From an uncultured Fulvivirga sp. (GTDB lineage Bacteria; Bacteroidota; Bacteroidia; Cytophagales; Cyclobacteriaceae): DNA of 64,000 bases. A program made the translations under genes and the position numbers. The notes under the pieces are model-generated. The model made no database searches. It saw only the letters and a program-made list of their open reading frames with translations, and had not been told where the DNA came from. How positions within the stretch are numbered: the stretch's first letter is position 1; every line of letters begins with the position of its first letter. This document shows, in pieces, positions 26,156 through 34,807 of the stretch. Where the stretch lies: positions 186,001 through 250,000 of the forward strand of contig CANMSE010000005.1 of NCBI GenBank assembly GCA_947500555.1. Reading direction: 5' to 3'.

Positions 26156-29017
26156 CTACTTCGAGTTGTCTATTTTAGTATTATCCTCAATTACATTGCC
26201 TTTCTCATCAACATTGACAATATCATAACCCAATCTCGCAAGCCCGGCCTCGACATTTTTCTTATCACCAACGACTACAATGTTCATTTTGTCATACGGA
26301 AGATATTTTTTGGCTAGTTCATTAATTCTTTCAGTAGTCATACCTTGAATAATTTTATTTTGCTGCTTAACATAATCGGTATCAAGGTTATAGTGAACTA
26401 TCCTTCTTAAGAAACCTGTTTTTTGCCATGGAGCTTCATAAGATCTGGATTCTCTTTGCCCGATTGAATTTTTCATAAATGCTACTTCTTCCTCTGTAGT
26501 ACCTTTGTCTGCGTATACCTTAATTTCCTTCATAAACTCAGCAACTGCACTATCGGTAACATTTGCTCTTACACCTGCTCTAGCTGTATAAGGGCCTGCA
26601 TCATCATCGCTGCTGAAGTAGCTTCTAGCACCGTATGTATAACCCTTATCTTCCCTAAGGTTAAGATTGATTCGGCTATTAAACGCACCGCCCAGATTAT
26701 AATTCATTAAATAACTCTCAAAATATTCACCAGTAGCATCATAAGTCATATCTGTTAGATAACCAATGCGGATTTCAGATTGTGGAGCTTTATCTTTATC
26801 TACCAGATAAATCTTAGTTCTACCTATTTCCTGATCAGTATTGATTGAGGGTATTTGAACATCTTTCTTCTCCCAACTTTCAAGGAATGATAATTTTGAC
26901 ATTATATCTTTCTTTCCAATATCCCCTACAATCACAAGTTCCGATACACTAGGGGAGTAGTACTTGCTATAAAATTCTTTGACATCGTTCAGGGTAATAT
27001 TTTCGACAGTTTCCTCAATACCTGAAGCCGGAACTGAGTAGATGTTGTTTTCTCCATAGATTAACCTCCTGTAAACATTGTTAGCAATAGATGTAGGTTG
27101 TTTAGCCTGAGATTTTACTCCTTCTAATTGTTGTTTTTTGACCTTTTGAAAATCTTTTTCATTGAACTTTGGTCTTCTCAAAACCTCTTCGAAAAGGTTT
27201 ATTGTTGCATCGATGTTCTTAGCCAGAGTTCTGACAGATAACGTAGTCGTATTATCATCAGCGCTCACGTTTATGCTACTGCCCAGTTTTTGGAGTTCTT
27301 CTGAAAGCTGTGTGGAAGTGTAGTTTTCGGTAGACTCATTTAACATAGCTGCTGTTAATTGAGCCACACCAGATTTTTCCGGCATTGTAGCTTCAAGCTT
27401 ATGACCACCATTTATAGTCAACTCAATGGCTACTGTTGGTATCTCGCTTGACTTTGTTCCAATGACTTTGATGCCGTTTTTAGTTTTAGCAGTCCATACC
27501 TCGGGTACTGACACTAGAGGACTAGCGCCCGGAGTTGGCCTTTTACTTCTATCAAAGTTGTCTTTAGCCTTATTGTAGGTTAACCCACTATAGTCCGTCA
27601 TTGGGAATGGGTTTTCTCCTTCGGTTTTCGGAGTGAAATTATCGGGTTTTGCTGGAGCTCCATCCTCTTTGGCAAGTACACTTTGAACCACCGCAGCCTG
27701 ACCTTTGATGTATTTATTATATACTCGTATGACATCTTCTTTTGTCACAGCCATATAACGTTCAAGTTCCGTTTGAAGATAATTGGGGTTGCCAGTGTAG
27801 GTTTCATATGCAGCTAGCTGAGATACTTTACCGCTTACGGTGGCCAACCCATTTATTCGTGATGATTCATAGCGAGCTTTGAACTTTTCAATATCTTCAT
27901 CTTTCACACCATTTTTTTCAAATTCTTCAAGACCTTGCCTCATCTCTTCCTCAAAATCACTTAAAGACTTGCCAGGATATGGGAGAACAAACATCGTGAA
28001 TTCGCCTGCCAACTCACTGGTACTATGGAATACACTTGATTGAATTGCCTTTTGAGTTTCGACAAACTTCTTATAGAAATAACTGTTTCTTCCAGTTCCT
28101 ATAATTTCACCCAGACAATCCAGTGCAGGTTCATCTGGATGGTACTGATGAACTGTAGGGAATGTCATAAGTAAAGCCGGAAAACGGATATTTTTGTCAT
28201 AGTACGATACATAACGATCTTTATCTACGGCTACTGGGTCTAAATTGACAGGATTGACTTCTGGACCTCTTGGAATGGAGCCAAAGTATTTCTCTACTTT
28301 AGAAATTACTTCTTGAGTATTTACATCGCCACCTACAGTTAGAGTTGCATTATTGGGGCCATACCATCTTAAGAAGAATTTTTTGAGATCGGTAACATCT
28401 ACTCTATCTAAATCTTCGAGTACACCAATGGTTAACCATGAATAAGGATGTCCATAAGGATATATGGCTTTTGAATTAATTTCTCGCCATTGACCGTATG
28501 GACTATTGTCATAATTCTGTCCTTTTTCGTTTTTAACTGTCTCGCGCTGAATTTCAAACTTCTTCTGAGTAACAGCATCGAGAAGAAATCCCATTCTGTC
28601 TGCTTCTAACCATAAGGCAGTTTCCAGTTGATTTTTGGGTAATGTCTCAAAATAATTAGTTCTATCTCTATTGGTTGTGCCATTCAGAGTGCCACCCGAT
28701 TCACTTACAATTTTAAAATGCTCTTCATCAGCTACATTATCGGAACCTTGGAACATCATATGTTCAAAGAAATGGGCAAAACCAGATTTATTAAGTTCTT
28801 CTCGCGCAGAACCAACATGGTATGTTACATCAACGTGAACCAGGGGGTCTGAGTGATCCTCATGAATAATGAGGGTTAGTCCATTATCTAGCACATACTT
28901 TTCGTAAGGAATAATAATCTGGCCTTCTTCAGGCTCTACTTTTTCAATTAGTTTTGTCTGGCAAATTCCTGAGAAAGAAACCACTGCCAAAAGCATACTT
29001 GTTGTTAGTTTTTTCAT
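26156..29017 (-). CDS. M16 family zinc metallopeptidase (tandem domains)
   Basis: Exported peptidase of about 953 aa. The ATG at 29017 gives a signal peptide (KKLTTSMLLAVVSFSGICQ); a longer reading frame upstream lacks this feature at its start. The first M16 unit has the inverted zinc motif HFFEH (His82, Glu85, His86), and a second M16 domain follows (about 500-930) without a zinc motif, as expected for pitrilysin-like tandem proteins. It probably degrades peptides in the periplasm. It is followed by a strong terminator and preceded by the bcp terminator, so it is monocistronic. Confidence 0.93.
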   Translation of the reverse strand: MKKLTTSMLLAVVSFSGICQTKLIEKVEPEEGQIIIPYEKYVLDNGLTLIIHEDHSDPLVHVDVTYHVGSAREELNKSGFAHFFEHMMFQGSDNVADEEHFKIVSESGGTLNGTTNRDRTNYFETLPKNQLETALWLEADRMGFLLDAVTQKKFEIQRETVKNEKGQNYDNSPYGQWREINSKAIYPYGHPYSWLTIGVLEDLDRVDVTDLKKFFLRWYGPNNATLTVGGDVNTQEVISKVEKYFGSIPRGPEVNPVNLDPVAVDKDRYVSYYDKNIRFPALLMTFPTVHQYHPDEPALDCLGEIIGTGRNSYFYKKFVETQKAIQSSVFHSTSELAGEFTMFVLPYPGKSLSDFEEEMRQGLEEFEKNGVKDEDIEKFKARYESSRINGLATVSGKVSQLAAYETYTGNPNYLQTELERYMAVTKEDVIRVYNKYIKGQAAVVQSVLAKEDGAPAKPDNFTPKTEGENPFPMTDYSGLTYNKAKDNFDRSKRPTPGASPLVSVPEVWTAKTKNGIKVIGTKSSEIPTVAIELTINGGHKLEATMPEKSGVAQLTAAMLNESTENYTSTQLSEELQKLGSSINVSADDNTTTLSVRTLAKNIDATINLFEEVLRRPKFNEKDFQKVKKQQLEGVKSQAKQPTSIANNVYRRLIYGENNIYSVPASGIEETVENITLNDVKEFYSKYYSPSVSELVIVGDIGKKDIMSKLSFLESWEKKDVQIPSINTDQEIGRTKIYLVDKDKAPQSEIRIGYLTDMTYDATGEYFESYLMNYNLGGAFNSRINLNLREDKGYTYGARSYFSSDDDAGPYTARAGVRANVTDSAVAEFMKEIKVYADKGTTEEEVAFMKNSIGQRESRSYEAPWQKTGFLRRIVHYNLDTDYVKQQNKIIQGMTTERINELAKKYLPYDKMNIVVVGDKKNVEAGLARLGYDIVNVDEKGNVIEDNTKIDNSK

Positions 29018-29074
29018 AATGCTTGAGTTTGTTATGAATAAAGGTAACCGTTGAGATACTTTTCTAAAAGGTAT

Positions 29075-29110
29075 AAAAAAAAAGACCACTTAATAAAAGT
29101 TTAAGTGGTC
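29075..29110 (-). terminator. Terminator of bcp
   Basis: A 10-bp perfect stem (29084-29093 with 29101-29110; GACCACTTAA) with a 7-nt loop. On the minus strand it is followed by nine T residues (29075-29083). It lies 21 bp after the bcp stop. Confidence 0.92.
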
Positions 29111-29130
29111 ATGCATTCTTTTTAATGGTT

Positions 29131-29580
29131 CTACTTCAATATTTGAGCAGTGTGATCTTTAGTTTTTACTTTTTCAATCACTTCTTCTATAATTCCATTT
29201 TCATCAATAAGAAAGGTATTTCTGGCTGTACCCATATATTTTCTGCCATACATAGATTTTTCTACCCAAGTTCCATATTTCTCATGAATTTGCTTTTCCG
29301 TATCCGCAAGTAGAGTGAATGGCAAGTTTTGCTTTTCTATAAATTTTTGATGTGACTTTTCGCTATCGGTACTGACACCTAGTACTTCATAACCTGCTGC
29401 CTGCAACGCTTGATAATTATCTCTGAGGTTACATGATTCTGCTGTGCAACCAGGAGTATTGTCCTTAGGGTAGAAATACATAACTACTTTTTTACCTTTA
29501 AAATCAGATAAGGATACGGGTTCACCGTTCTGATTATTTACCGTAAAATCGGGTGCTTTATCTCCAGCTTTTAATGACAT
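29131..29580 (-). CDS. bcp: Thioredoxin-dependent thiol peroxidase (BCP/PrxQ)
   Basis: Peroxiredoxin of 149 aa reducing hydroperoxides. The motif TPGCTAESCNLRD has peroxidatic Cys45 and resolving Cys50, the PrxQ arrangement. The family features GDKAPDFTV and KKVVMYFYPKDNTPGC are present, as is the late TFLIDENGII. It follows the M23 gene by 7 bp on the same strand, so the FAH-M23-bcp genes may form one operon ending at the 29084-29110 terminator. Confidence 0.96.
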   Translation of the reverse strand: MSLKAGDKAPDFTVNNQNGEPVSLSDFKGKKVVMYFYPKDNTPGCTAESCNLRDNYQALQAAGYEVLGVSTDSEKSHQKFIEKQNLPFTLLADTEKQIHEKYGTWVEKSMYGRKYMGTARNTFLIDENGIIEEVIEKVKTKDHTAQILK

Positions 29581-29587
29581 ATTATTA

Positions 29588-31492
29588 CTAATTTATTGTT
29601 GATATATATTCTGTTTGATTATTAACATTGTCCTTCACGATAAGTTTTATTTCACCTTTAAATGGTTTTGAAGAGTTAAGTTTTTCTGACCATATCACAT
29701 TTTTTTTATGATCATAATTCATTAGAACCCATTCATCATTTATATAACAATTAAACTCGTGCAGTCCTGATCTTTCATCTTTTATCACAAACCTTAGTTG
29801 TTCACCGTTTACTCTTATAGGCCTTATGGTAGGAGGGATAGTATCAATATCTAATGTGTATTGACCAAACGATCGTGTCCAAAAACTTATTCTGTCATTA
29901 TCCCATTTACCACCTTCAAAGTATAATGACCCATTATTATCGGTCTGATAAACTCTTATCTTTTCTTGATTATAGTGCTCATTTGGTTTGAGGGTCACTT
30001 TTATTGACTTTCTTAATGGTATAAGTTCGTTTCCTATGCTCCAGATTTCTCTTTTAGAAAGGCTGTCCAAATAATAGTCCGATTCAAAATATAGTGTATC
30101 AAAGAGAGACTTCTTTTGAAAAAACAGATCTAGATTTTTACCATAGTGGGTGTATTCATAACCTGAAGAAATTATATCATGAAAATTTAGCGTTTCAAAC
30201 TCGTTATTAATTTCTAACACTTTGGGAAGCTCATACCGCAAATCCATCAGGTAAGTAGTACTGCTTGCGGTCAGGTATGATGGTTTTTTAATTGTGCCAT
30301 TGTAAACTAAGGAATGTTCAGTATCAGGCTCTAATAATTGTAATACCAGTGTATTGTCAATTACTCTTCTTTCTTGTTTGATAAGCGATTTATCAAGTGT
30401 GGCTTTCTTGCTACTTCCAATAATTTCATAGTTGATAACACTACGATTTCCATAAGTGTCAATCATATTTATTGCGACCTTAAGAGTATCACCTTCCTCA
30501 ATATTTAACTTGCCCTTCTGTTTATCAGCTAAGTAAAAATCAAGATTATTGCCATCATCAATATATAACTTATTGTAGCGTTCACCTTGCAACCTTAGAT
30601 CCTCATAGCTCATATGCCTGTAAATTTCCTTTTGTTCACTGAATTTGAACTTATCGATGCGTTGCTCAAAAGTAGAAATACCATTTACTTCAACAGTAAT
30701 TGTATTAATTCCGCACCTAAATCTGGAATAGTCCAGCTTATCATGAGCATCCAGCATCATTCCTATTTGGCCTAAAGCGTATAGTGGTTCTTCAATAAAA
30801 TAATCATTCCCAATTCTTTGTAAACGATATTCGCGTTGACCAAACTGACCGTTTACCCGTGATTCAATGTCGAGTGTTTTTAGAATTATTTTTTCAGCTA
30901 CTGGAGGTGTTCTGTCAAGGATCTCTTCAAAACCAAAAGATAGTGGGTTTAGAGGTCTCTGATAAGCATCGCGAATATCAAAATGCAAATGAGGTCCTCC
31001 TGAAGAACCACTGTTTCCTGAACCGGCAATTATATCTCCTTTAGATACTTTGAACTTATCTTTAGGAAGAGATAAATCGATTTTGAAGATTTGATTTTTA
31101 TATTGTTGAGATCGCATGTAATCTGCGATTTCTCCATTGAATTTCTCCAGATGAGCATATACAGAAGTATGACCATTGGGGTGCAGAACATACAAAGCGT
31201 TTCCATAACCTGAAGACGAAATAACGGCTCTTGAGATATAACCATCTGCGACTGCATAAACTGGCAACCCGGTACGGCCTTCTGTTCTAATATCAATACC
31301 CGTATGAAAATGAGAAGAACGCAATTCACCCATAGTGCCCGCCAGCGAGTTTCTTTCACCAGGTTTTATAGGAAACATGTAATAAGATTCCCTTTTTAAT
31401 GGCTCTGCCGATAACTGTGCCTTAAGGTCTGTACTTGTAAAGAAGAACCAAAAGTATAAACTACTTAATAAGTACTTCGAGCAATTTTTCAT
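29588..31492 (-). CDS. M23 family metallopeptidase (exported)
   Basis: Peptidoglycan hydrolase-type protein of about 634 aa with signal peptide (YLLSSLYFWFFFTSTDLKAQ). The LytM domain lies at about 60-175: HFHTGIDI (His63 and Asp67 as zinc ligands) and GGPHLHFDIRD (His168, His170). The long C-terminal part (about 200-634) is beta-rich and unassigned. The ATG at 31492 is preferred; a TTG at 31498 is also possible. Either way the start lies inside the 3' end of the FAH-family gene, an overlap of 32 bp. Confidence 0.88.
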   Translation of the reverse strand: MKNCSKYLLSSLYFWFFFTSTDLKAQLSAEPLKRESYYMFPIKPGERNSLAGTMGELRSSHFHTGIDIRTEGRTGLPVYAVADGYISRAVISSSGYGNALYVLHPNGHTSVYAHLEKFNGEIADYMRSQQYKNQIFKIDLSLPKDKFKVSKGDIIAGSGNSGSSGGPHLHFDIRDAYQRPLNPLSFGFEEILDRTPPVAEKIILKTLDIESRVNGQFGQREYRLQRIGNDYFIEEPLYALGQIGMMLDAHDKLDYSRFRCGINTITVEVNGISTFEQRIDKFKFSEQKEIYRHMSYEDLRLQGERYNKLYIDDGNNLDFYLADKQKGKLNIEEGDTLKVAINMIDTYGNRSVINYEIIGSSKKATLDKSLIKQERRVIDNTLVLQLLEPDTEHSLVYNGTIKKPSYLTASSTTYLMDLRYELPKVLEINNEFETLNFHDIISSGYEYTHYGKNLDLFFQKKSLFDTLYFESDYYLDSLSKREIWSIGNELIPLRKSIKVTLKPNEHYNQEKIRVYQTDNNGSLYFEGGKWDNDRISFWTRSFGQYTLDIDTIPPTIRPIRVNGEQLRFVIKDERSGLHEFNCYINDEWVLMNYDHKKNVIWSEKLNSSKPFKGEIKLIVKDNVNNQTEYISTIN

Positions 31493-32072
31493 CTTCAATA
31501 TATCCCTCCAATTTCTGTCCGATAGTAATAGGCCCTACGCCTTTTGGTGTACCTGTAAATATTAGATCTCCTTTTTTCAAAGTAAAGAATTTTGAAAGGT
31601 AGGCTACCATATAATTGAAACCAAACAACATGAGGGAAGTGTTTCCTTTTTGCTTCACTTCTCCATCAACTTTCAATGAAAAGTTGAGATCGTCTAAGTC
31701 GTTGTATTTGCTAATAGGAACAAATTCTGATATTGGGGCTGACCCATCAAATCCTTTAGCAATGGCCCATGGCAATCCTTTCTCCTTAGCATGTTGTTGT
31801 AAATCACGAGCTGTAAAATCTAACCCAATACCTATGTGATCATAATATTTATGAGCAAAACGTTCATCTATGTTTTTGCCTACCTTACAAATCCTAATCA
31901 CTAATTCTACTTCATGATGAATATCACTGGTGTAATCTGGATAGTAGAAGTTAGCGTTCTTTTTTAATAAGGCAGTGTCTGGTTTCGTAAATATTACGGG
32001 CTGATCTGGACGCTCGTTATTAAGTTCTTTAATATGATCAGCATAATTTCTACCAATAGCCAGTATTTTCAT
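31461..32072 (-). CDS. Fumarylacetoacetate hydrolase family protein
   Basis: 203 aa FAH-fold protein: MKILAIGRNYADHIKELNNE, then HHEVELVIRI with metal-ligand glutamates 54 and 56 and DFTARD at 85-90, and the C-terminal KKGDLIFTGTPKGVGP. The short length matches 2-hydroxyhepta-2,4-diene-1,7-dioate isomerase or acylpyruvase-like members rather than true fumarylacetoacetase. It may act on a keto-acid; the substrate is unknown. The gene shares its 3' end with the start of the M23 gene and is divergent from the M48 gene. Confidence 0.88.
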   Translation of the reverse strand: MKILAIGRNYADHIKELNNERPDQPVIFTKPDTALLKKNANFYYPDYTSDIHHEVELVIRICKVGKNIDERFAHKYYDHIGIGLDFTARDLQQHAKEKGLPWAIAKGFDGSAPISEFVPISKYNDLDDLNFSLKVDGEVKQKGNTSLMLFGFNYMVAYLSKFFTLKKGDLIFTGTPKGVGPITIGQKLEGYIEDEKLLEVLIK

Positions 32073-32173
32073 ATTGTGCGGTTTTATTTACAACAACAAA
32101 AGTGTATGAATATGTTATATTAACTGTAATTTTTTTAAAATTGATAAATCATATTGGAATAAAATCTGCTGTT

Positions 32174-32968
32174 ATGAATAGAATTATTATTGGATCACTA
32201 GTCTTTGTTTTCTTAGTTATCGGATGTGCAAAAGTTCCTCTTACAGGTAGGAGACAGCTTAGCCTTGTTTCAAATAGCGAATTGTTTCCGATGAGTTTTG
32301 ATCAATACCAGACTGTTTTGAAGGAGAACAAAATCTCAACCAATGAGAAATATACCAATATGGTGAAGTCCGCTGGTGCAAGAATCTCTAAGGCTGTGGA
32401 GCAATATATGGCTCAAAATGGTCTGAGCAGTCAGTTGGACGGTTATGCATGGGAGTTTACGGTTATCGATGACGAAACAGTAAATGCCTGGTGTATGCCT
32501 GGAGGTAAGGTTGCTTTTTATACTGGGATCATGCCAATTTGTGAAGATGAATTGGGAGTTGCTGTTGTAATGGGGCATGAGGTAGCACATGCCATAGCAA
32601 ATCATGGTAGCGAACGAATGAGTCAGGGATTGGTAGCTAATGGGTTACTAGGAGGTGCACAGGTAGCACTAGGCCAAAATCCTACCTTAACTAATCAAAT
32701 ATTGCTACAATCTATAGGAATGGGGTCTCAACTTGGGATGCTTAAGTTTTCCAGAACTCATGAATCAGAAGCAGATAAGATGGGTTTAATATTTATGGCT
32801 ATGGCGGGATATGACCCCCGAGAAGCTCCTAAGTTTTGGCAACGTATGAATGCCAATTCAGGTGGCAAAAGACCTCCGGAGTTCTTATCAACTCACCCAA
32901 ATCCCGATACAAGAATTAAAGATTTAAATGCTCAGATGCCAGAAGCTCTTAAATATTACAAGAAATGA
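32174..32968 (+). CDS. M48 family metallopeptidase lipoprotein
   Basis: Zinc metallopeptidase of 264 aa. The ATG at 32174 gives a lipoprotein signal (RIIIGSLVFVFLVIGC, Cys18); upstream in-frame codons are unlikely to be used. The catalytic motif is HEVAH (His135, Glu136, His139), with the third ligand in SRTHESEADKMG. Members such as BepA/LoiP act in outer-membrane quality control. The stop overlaps the next gene by 4 bp (ATGA). Confidence 0.94.
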   Translation: MNRIIIGSLVFVFLVIGCAKVPLTGRRQLSLVSNSELFPMSFDQYQTVLKENKISTNEKYTNMVKSAGARISKAVEQYMAQNGLSSQLDGYAWEFTVIDDETVNAWCMPGGKVAFYTGIMPICEDELGVAVVMGHEVAHAIANHGSERMSQGLVANGLLGGAQVALGQNPTLTNQILLQSIGMGSQLGMLKFSRTHESEADKMGLIFMAMAGYDPREAPKFWQRMNANSGGKRPPEFLSTHPNPDTRIKDLNAQMPEALKYYKK

Positions 32969-33291
32969 TGAACCTCAATGGCGTAAAAATGAATGTTGTA
33001 AAGACAGCTTCCAATGGTGTTGTGAATCATCATACGATTTTTTGCTTTTCTCAAAAGTCCAATAAAGTTACAGCCAGATATTCTGGAGGTTTAGTGAAAA
33101 GAGGTTTTTTGATTGGTAATATTAGCAACAATCAACTGGAATTTAATTATGCCCAAGTGCATGAAGATGGCAATGTGGAAGGGGGTAAATCCAACTGTAT
33201 GATTAGACTAGATAAAGGTAAACTTCAATTGATTGAATCATTTGATTGGGGAGCAGGAACAGGTCAAAATGTGTTTCAGCAAATGGATTAA
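32965..33291 (+). CDS. Small conserved hypothetical protein
   Basis: 108 aa beta-rich protein (KVTARYSGGLVKRGFLIGNI, CMIRLDKGKLQLIESFDWG) with no signal peptide. Similar Bacteroidota proteins are often labelled N-acetylglutamate synthase in databases, but nothing here resembles a GNAT acetyltransferase, so I do not adopt that name. Its ATG overlaps the M48 stop codon (ATGA), implying coupled translation; whether it works with the peptidase is unknown. Confidence 0.75.
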   Translation: MMNLNGVKMNVVKTASNGVVNHHTIFCFSQKSNKVTARYSGGLVKRGFLIGNISNNQLEFNYAQVHEDGNVEGGKSNCMIRLDKGKLQLIESFDWGAGTGQNVFQQMD

Positions 33292-33525
33292 ACCTACTCT
33301 GTGCTTTTTATTCTCTGACACTGGTCATATAATGAAGCAGTCACATGTCACCTTTAAAGTAATACGTTAATAATTATAAATCATGGCAATTTGATTCTAG
33401 GCTTAAGAAAATTGCAAGCTTGAGTGATTATTCTGCCAGCTAAATTTTTTTAAATGAGTCGGATTTTTTGATTGAATTTGAAAATGATAAGTTACATTGG
33501 CTTAATGTAGGAAAGTGATATTGTC

Positions 33526-34206
33526 ATGAGTGAAGAAGATAACATAAAGACTATTCATGAATTTCAAAAAATTCAGGACTTCCTTACCGTAGAGGGGCGA
33601 GATATTTTGTCTCCTGATGATCAGCTCGATTTTAATTATGCAAACTTGTTTTATTTAAGTGATCAAAGGGTAATTATGGTTTCGAACTCTGGCTTAGTTG
33701 CAGCGATCTTTTCTGATAAAGAGTTTTTTTTAAAATGCTTAAAAAAACAATATTTCCCAATACCCGAAAGTGAAGCCAGTGGTCATCCGATAGTAGATGA
33801 AAAAGAGTTTTTAAAAAATCTCAACTTAGATATAACCGAATATATTAAAAGGCTAAGTGTTTTTGGAATTACAGAGATTCCATCTAGTGAAATGATTGAA
33901 GAGAATTTGACAATGCTGTCCAATGAAGTTAATGCAATGGGAAAATCCAAATTGACATATTCTACTGAGTTTGCAATTGGTATATACATAGGTGAGATTT
34001 TGCGAATAGAATCAGATTATGGAGAATGGATACTTGATATTGTTCCCGAATTAAACCCTTATTATAATATACCTCAACTAATGATAGAAGGTATTTATCT
34101 TAACATATGGAATGGCTTGGCTGATCAATTTAGGTGTGGCGACAAGGTTGATTTTAATACTTATTATAATGAATTGCTAAGAAGAAGGTCAATGCTTAAA
34201 AAATAA
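33526..34206 (+). CDS. Hypothetical protein
   Basis: 226 aa soluble, acidic protein of unknown family. It has an N-terminal helix (KTIHEFQKIQDFL), a beta segment DQRVIMVSNSGLVAAIF, and a conserved-looking C-terminal motif EFAIGIYIGEILRIESDYGEW followed by NPYYNIPQLMIEGIYLNIWNG. The last pattern recalls some immunity-protein/DUF3806-type domains, but I could not identify one. It is preceded by a 234-bp gap with no gene and followed after 3 bp by a second unknown, so the two probably form an operon. Confidence 0.65.
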   Translation: MSEEDNIKTIHEFQKIQDFLTVEGRDILSPDDQLDFNYANLFYLSDQRVIMVSNSGLVAAIFSDKEFFLKCLKKQYFPIPESEASGHPIVDEKEFLKNLNLDITEYIKRLSVFGITEIPSSEMIEENLTMLSNEVNAMGKSKLTYSTEFAIGIYIGEILRIESDYGEWILDIVPELNPYYNIPQLMIEGIYLNIWNGLADQFRCGDKVDFNTYYNELLRRRSMLKK

Positions 34207-34209
34207 TCT

Positions 34210-34632
34210 ATGTTAATAATTCAGATTGTTATACAATTATCAATGCTTATTACTGCTGGTCCTACAATCGGCATTCTGGGCAGTTGGTCAAGCTGTTCTG
34301 GTGAAAATGCTGAATATATTGAATGGCATTTTAGAGAAGATTATATTGAGATTTGTCATGAATGGTCGCCTGGTGGGATGTCAGCCTTGTATAATCTAAA
34401 ATCCGATACATTGACTTATATTCTGCCTGGTGGTGAAGTAGTGAAAAGTAAGATTCAGTTTTTAAGTGATAGCGTAATGATTTTGTTGCCAGATTTTGAT
34501 AATATCGTTATTGAACTACATAAACTTGATAAGAATTATTCTGTTCCTAGTGCTTCAGAAGATGAAGATGTTATTGATGCTTATGAAGAAGCATTTGCAT
34601 TACGTGTCTTGGAAAGAAATTGTACTCGGTGA
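34210..34632 (+). CDS. Hypothetical exported or membrane-anchored protein
   Basis: 140 aa protein with a short hydrophobic N-terminus (LIIQIVIQLSMLITAG), possibly a signal peptide. The beta-rich body contains GILGSWSSCSGENAEYIEWHF and reads like a small lipocalin-type domain (LSDSVMILLPDFDNIVIEL). It lies 3 bp after the preceding unknown. Function unknown. Confidence 0.6.
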   Translation: MLIIQIVIQLSMLITAGPTIGILGSWSSCSGENAEYIEWHFREDYIEICHEWSPGGMSALYNLKSDTLTYILPGGEVVKSKIQFLSDSVMILLPDFDNIVIELHKLDKNYSVPSASEDEDVIDAYEEAFALRVLERNCTR

Positions 34633-34690
34633 GCATAGACATTTCAACCTGAAAGTATAAAATATTTGGGGCCATTGGTTTAAACCTCGC

Positions 34691-34715
34691 TGGTCTTAGC
34701 GTCTGGCTAAGACCA
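34691..34715. terminator. Inverted repeat, possible terminator
   Basis: Perfect 10-bp stem (TGGTCTTAGC with GCTAAGACCA) and GTCTG loop after the two unknown genes and before the frameshifted gene. There is no T-run, so it could be an operator or an RNA hairpin rather than a true terminator. Confidence 0.4.
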
Positions 34716-34807
34716 ATACTAACCGTTGCTAAATAAGATTTAAACAGCCGTTAAAGTAATAAAATTCGATGATTTCGGAGCTAAAAAAGCTAAATTTGCA
34801 TGTAATT

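Noticed and set aside
33292..33525. Short open frames in the gap before the unknown pair
   Set aside because: Frames starting with ATG there have at most about a dozen codons and no supporting features.
34691..34715. Inverted repeat as an insertion-sequence end
   Set aside because: No second copy, target-site duplication or transposase gene nearby; it is a simple hairpin.
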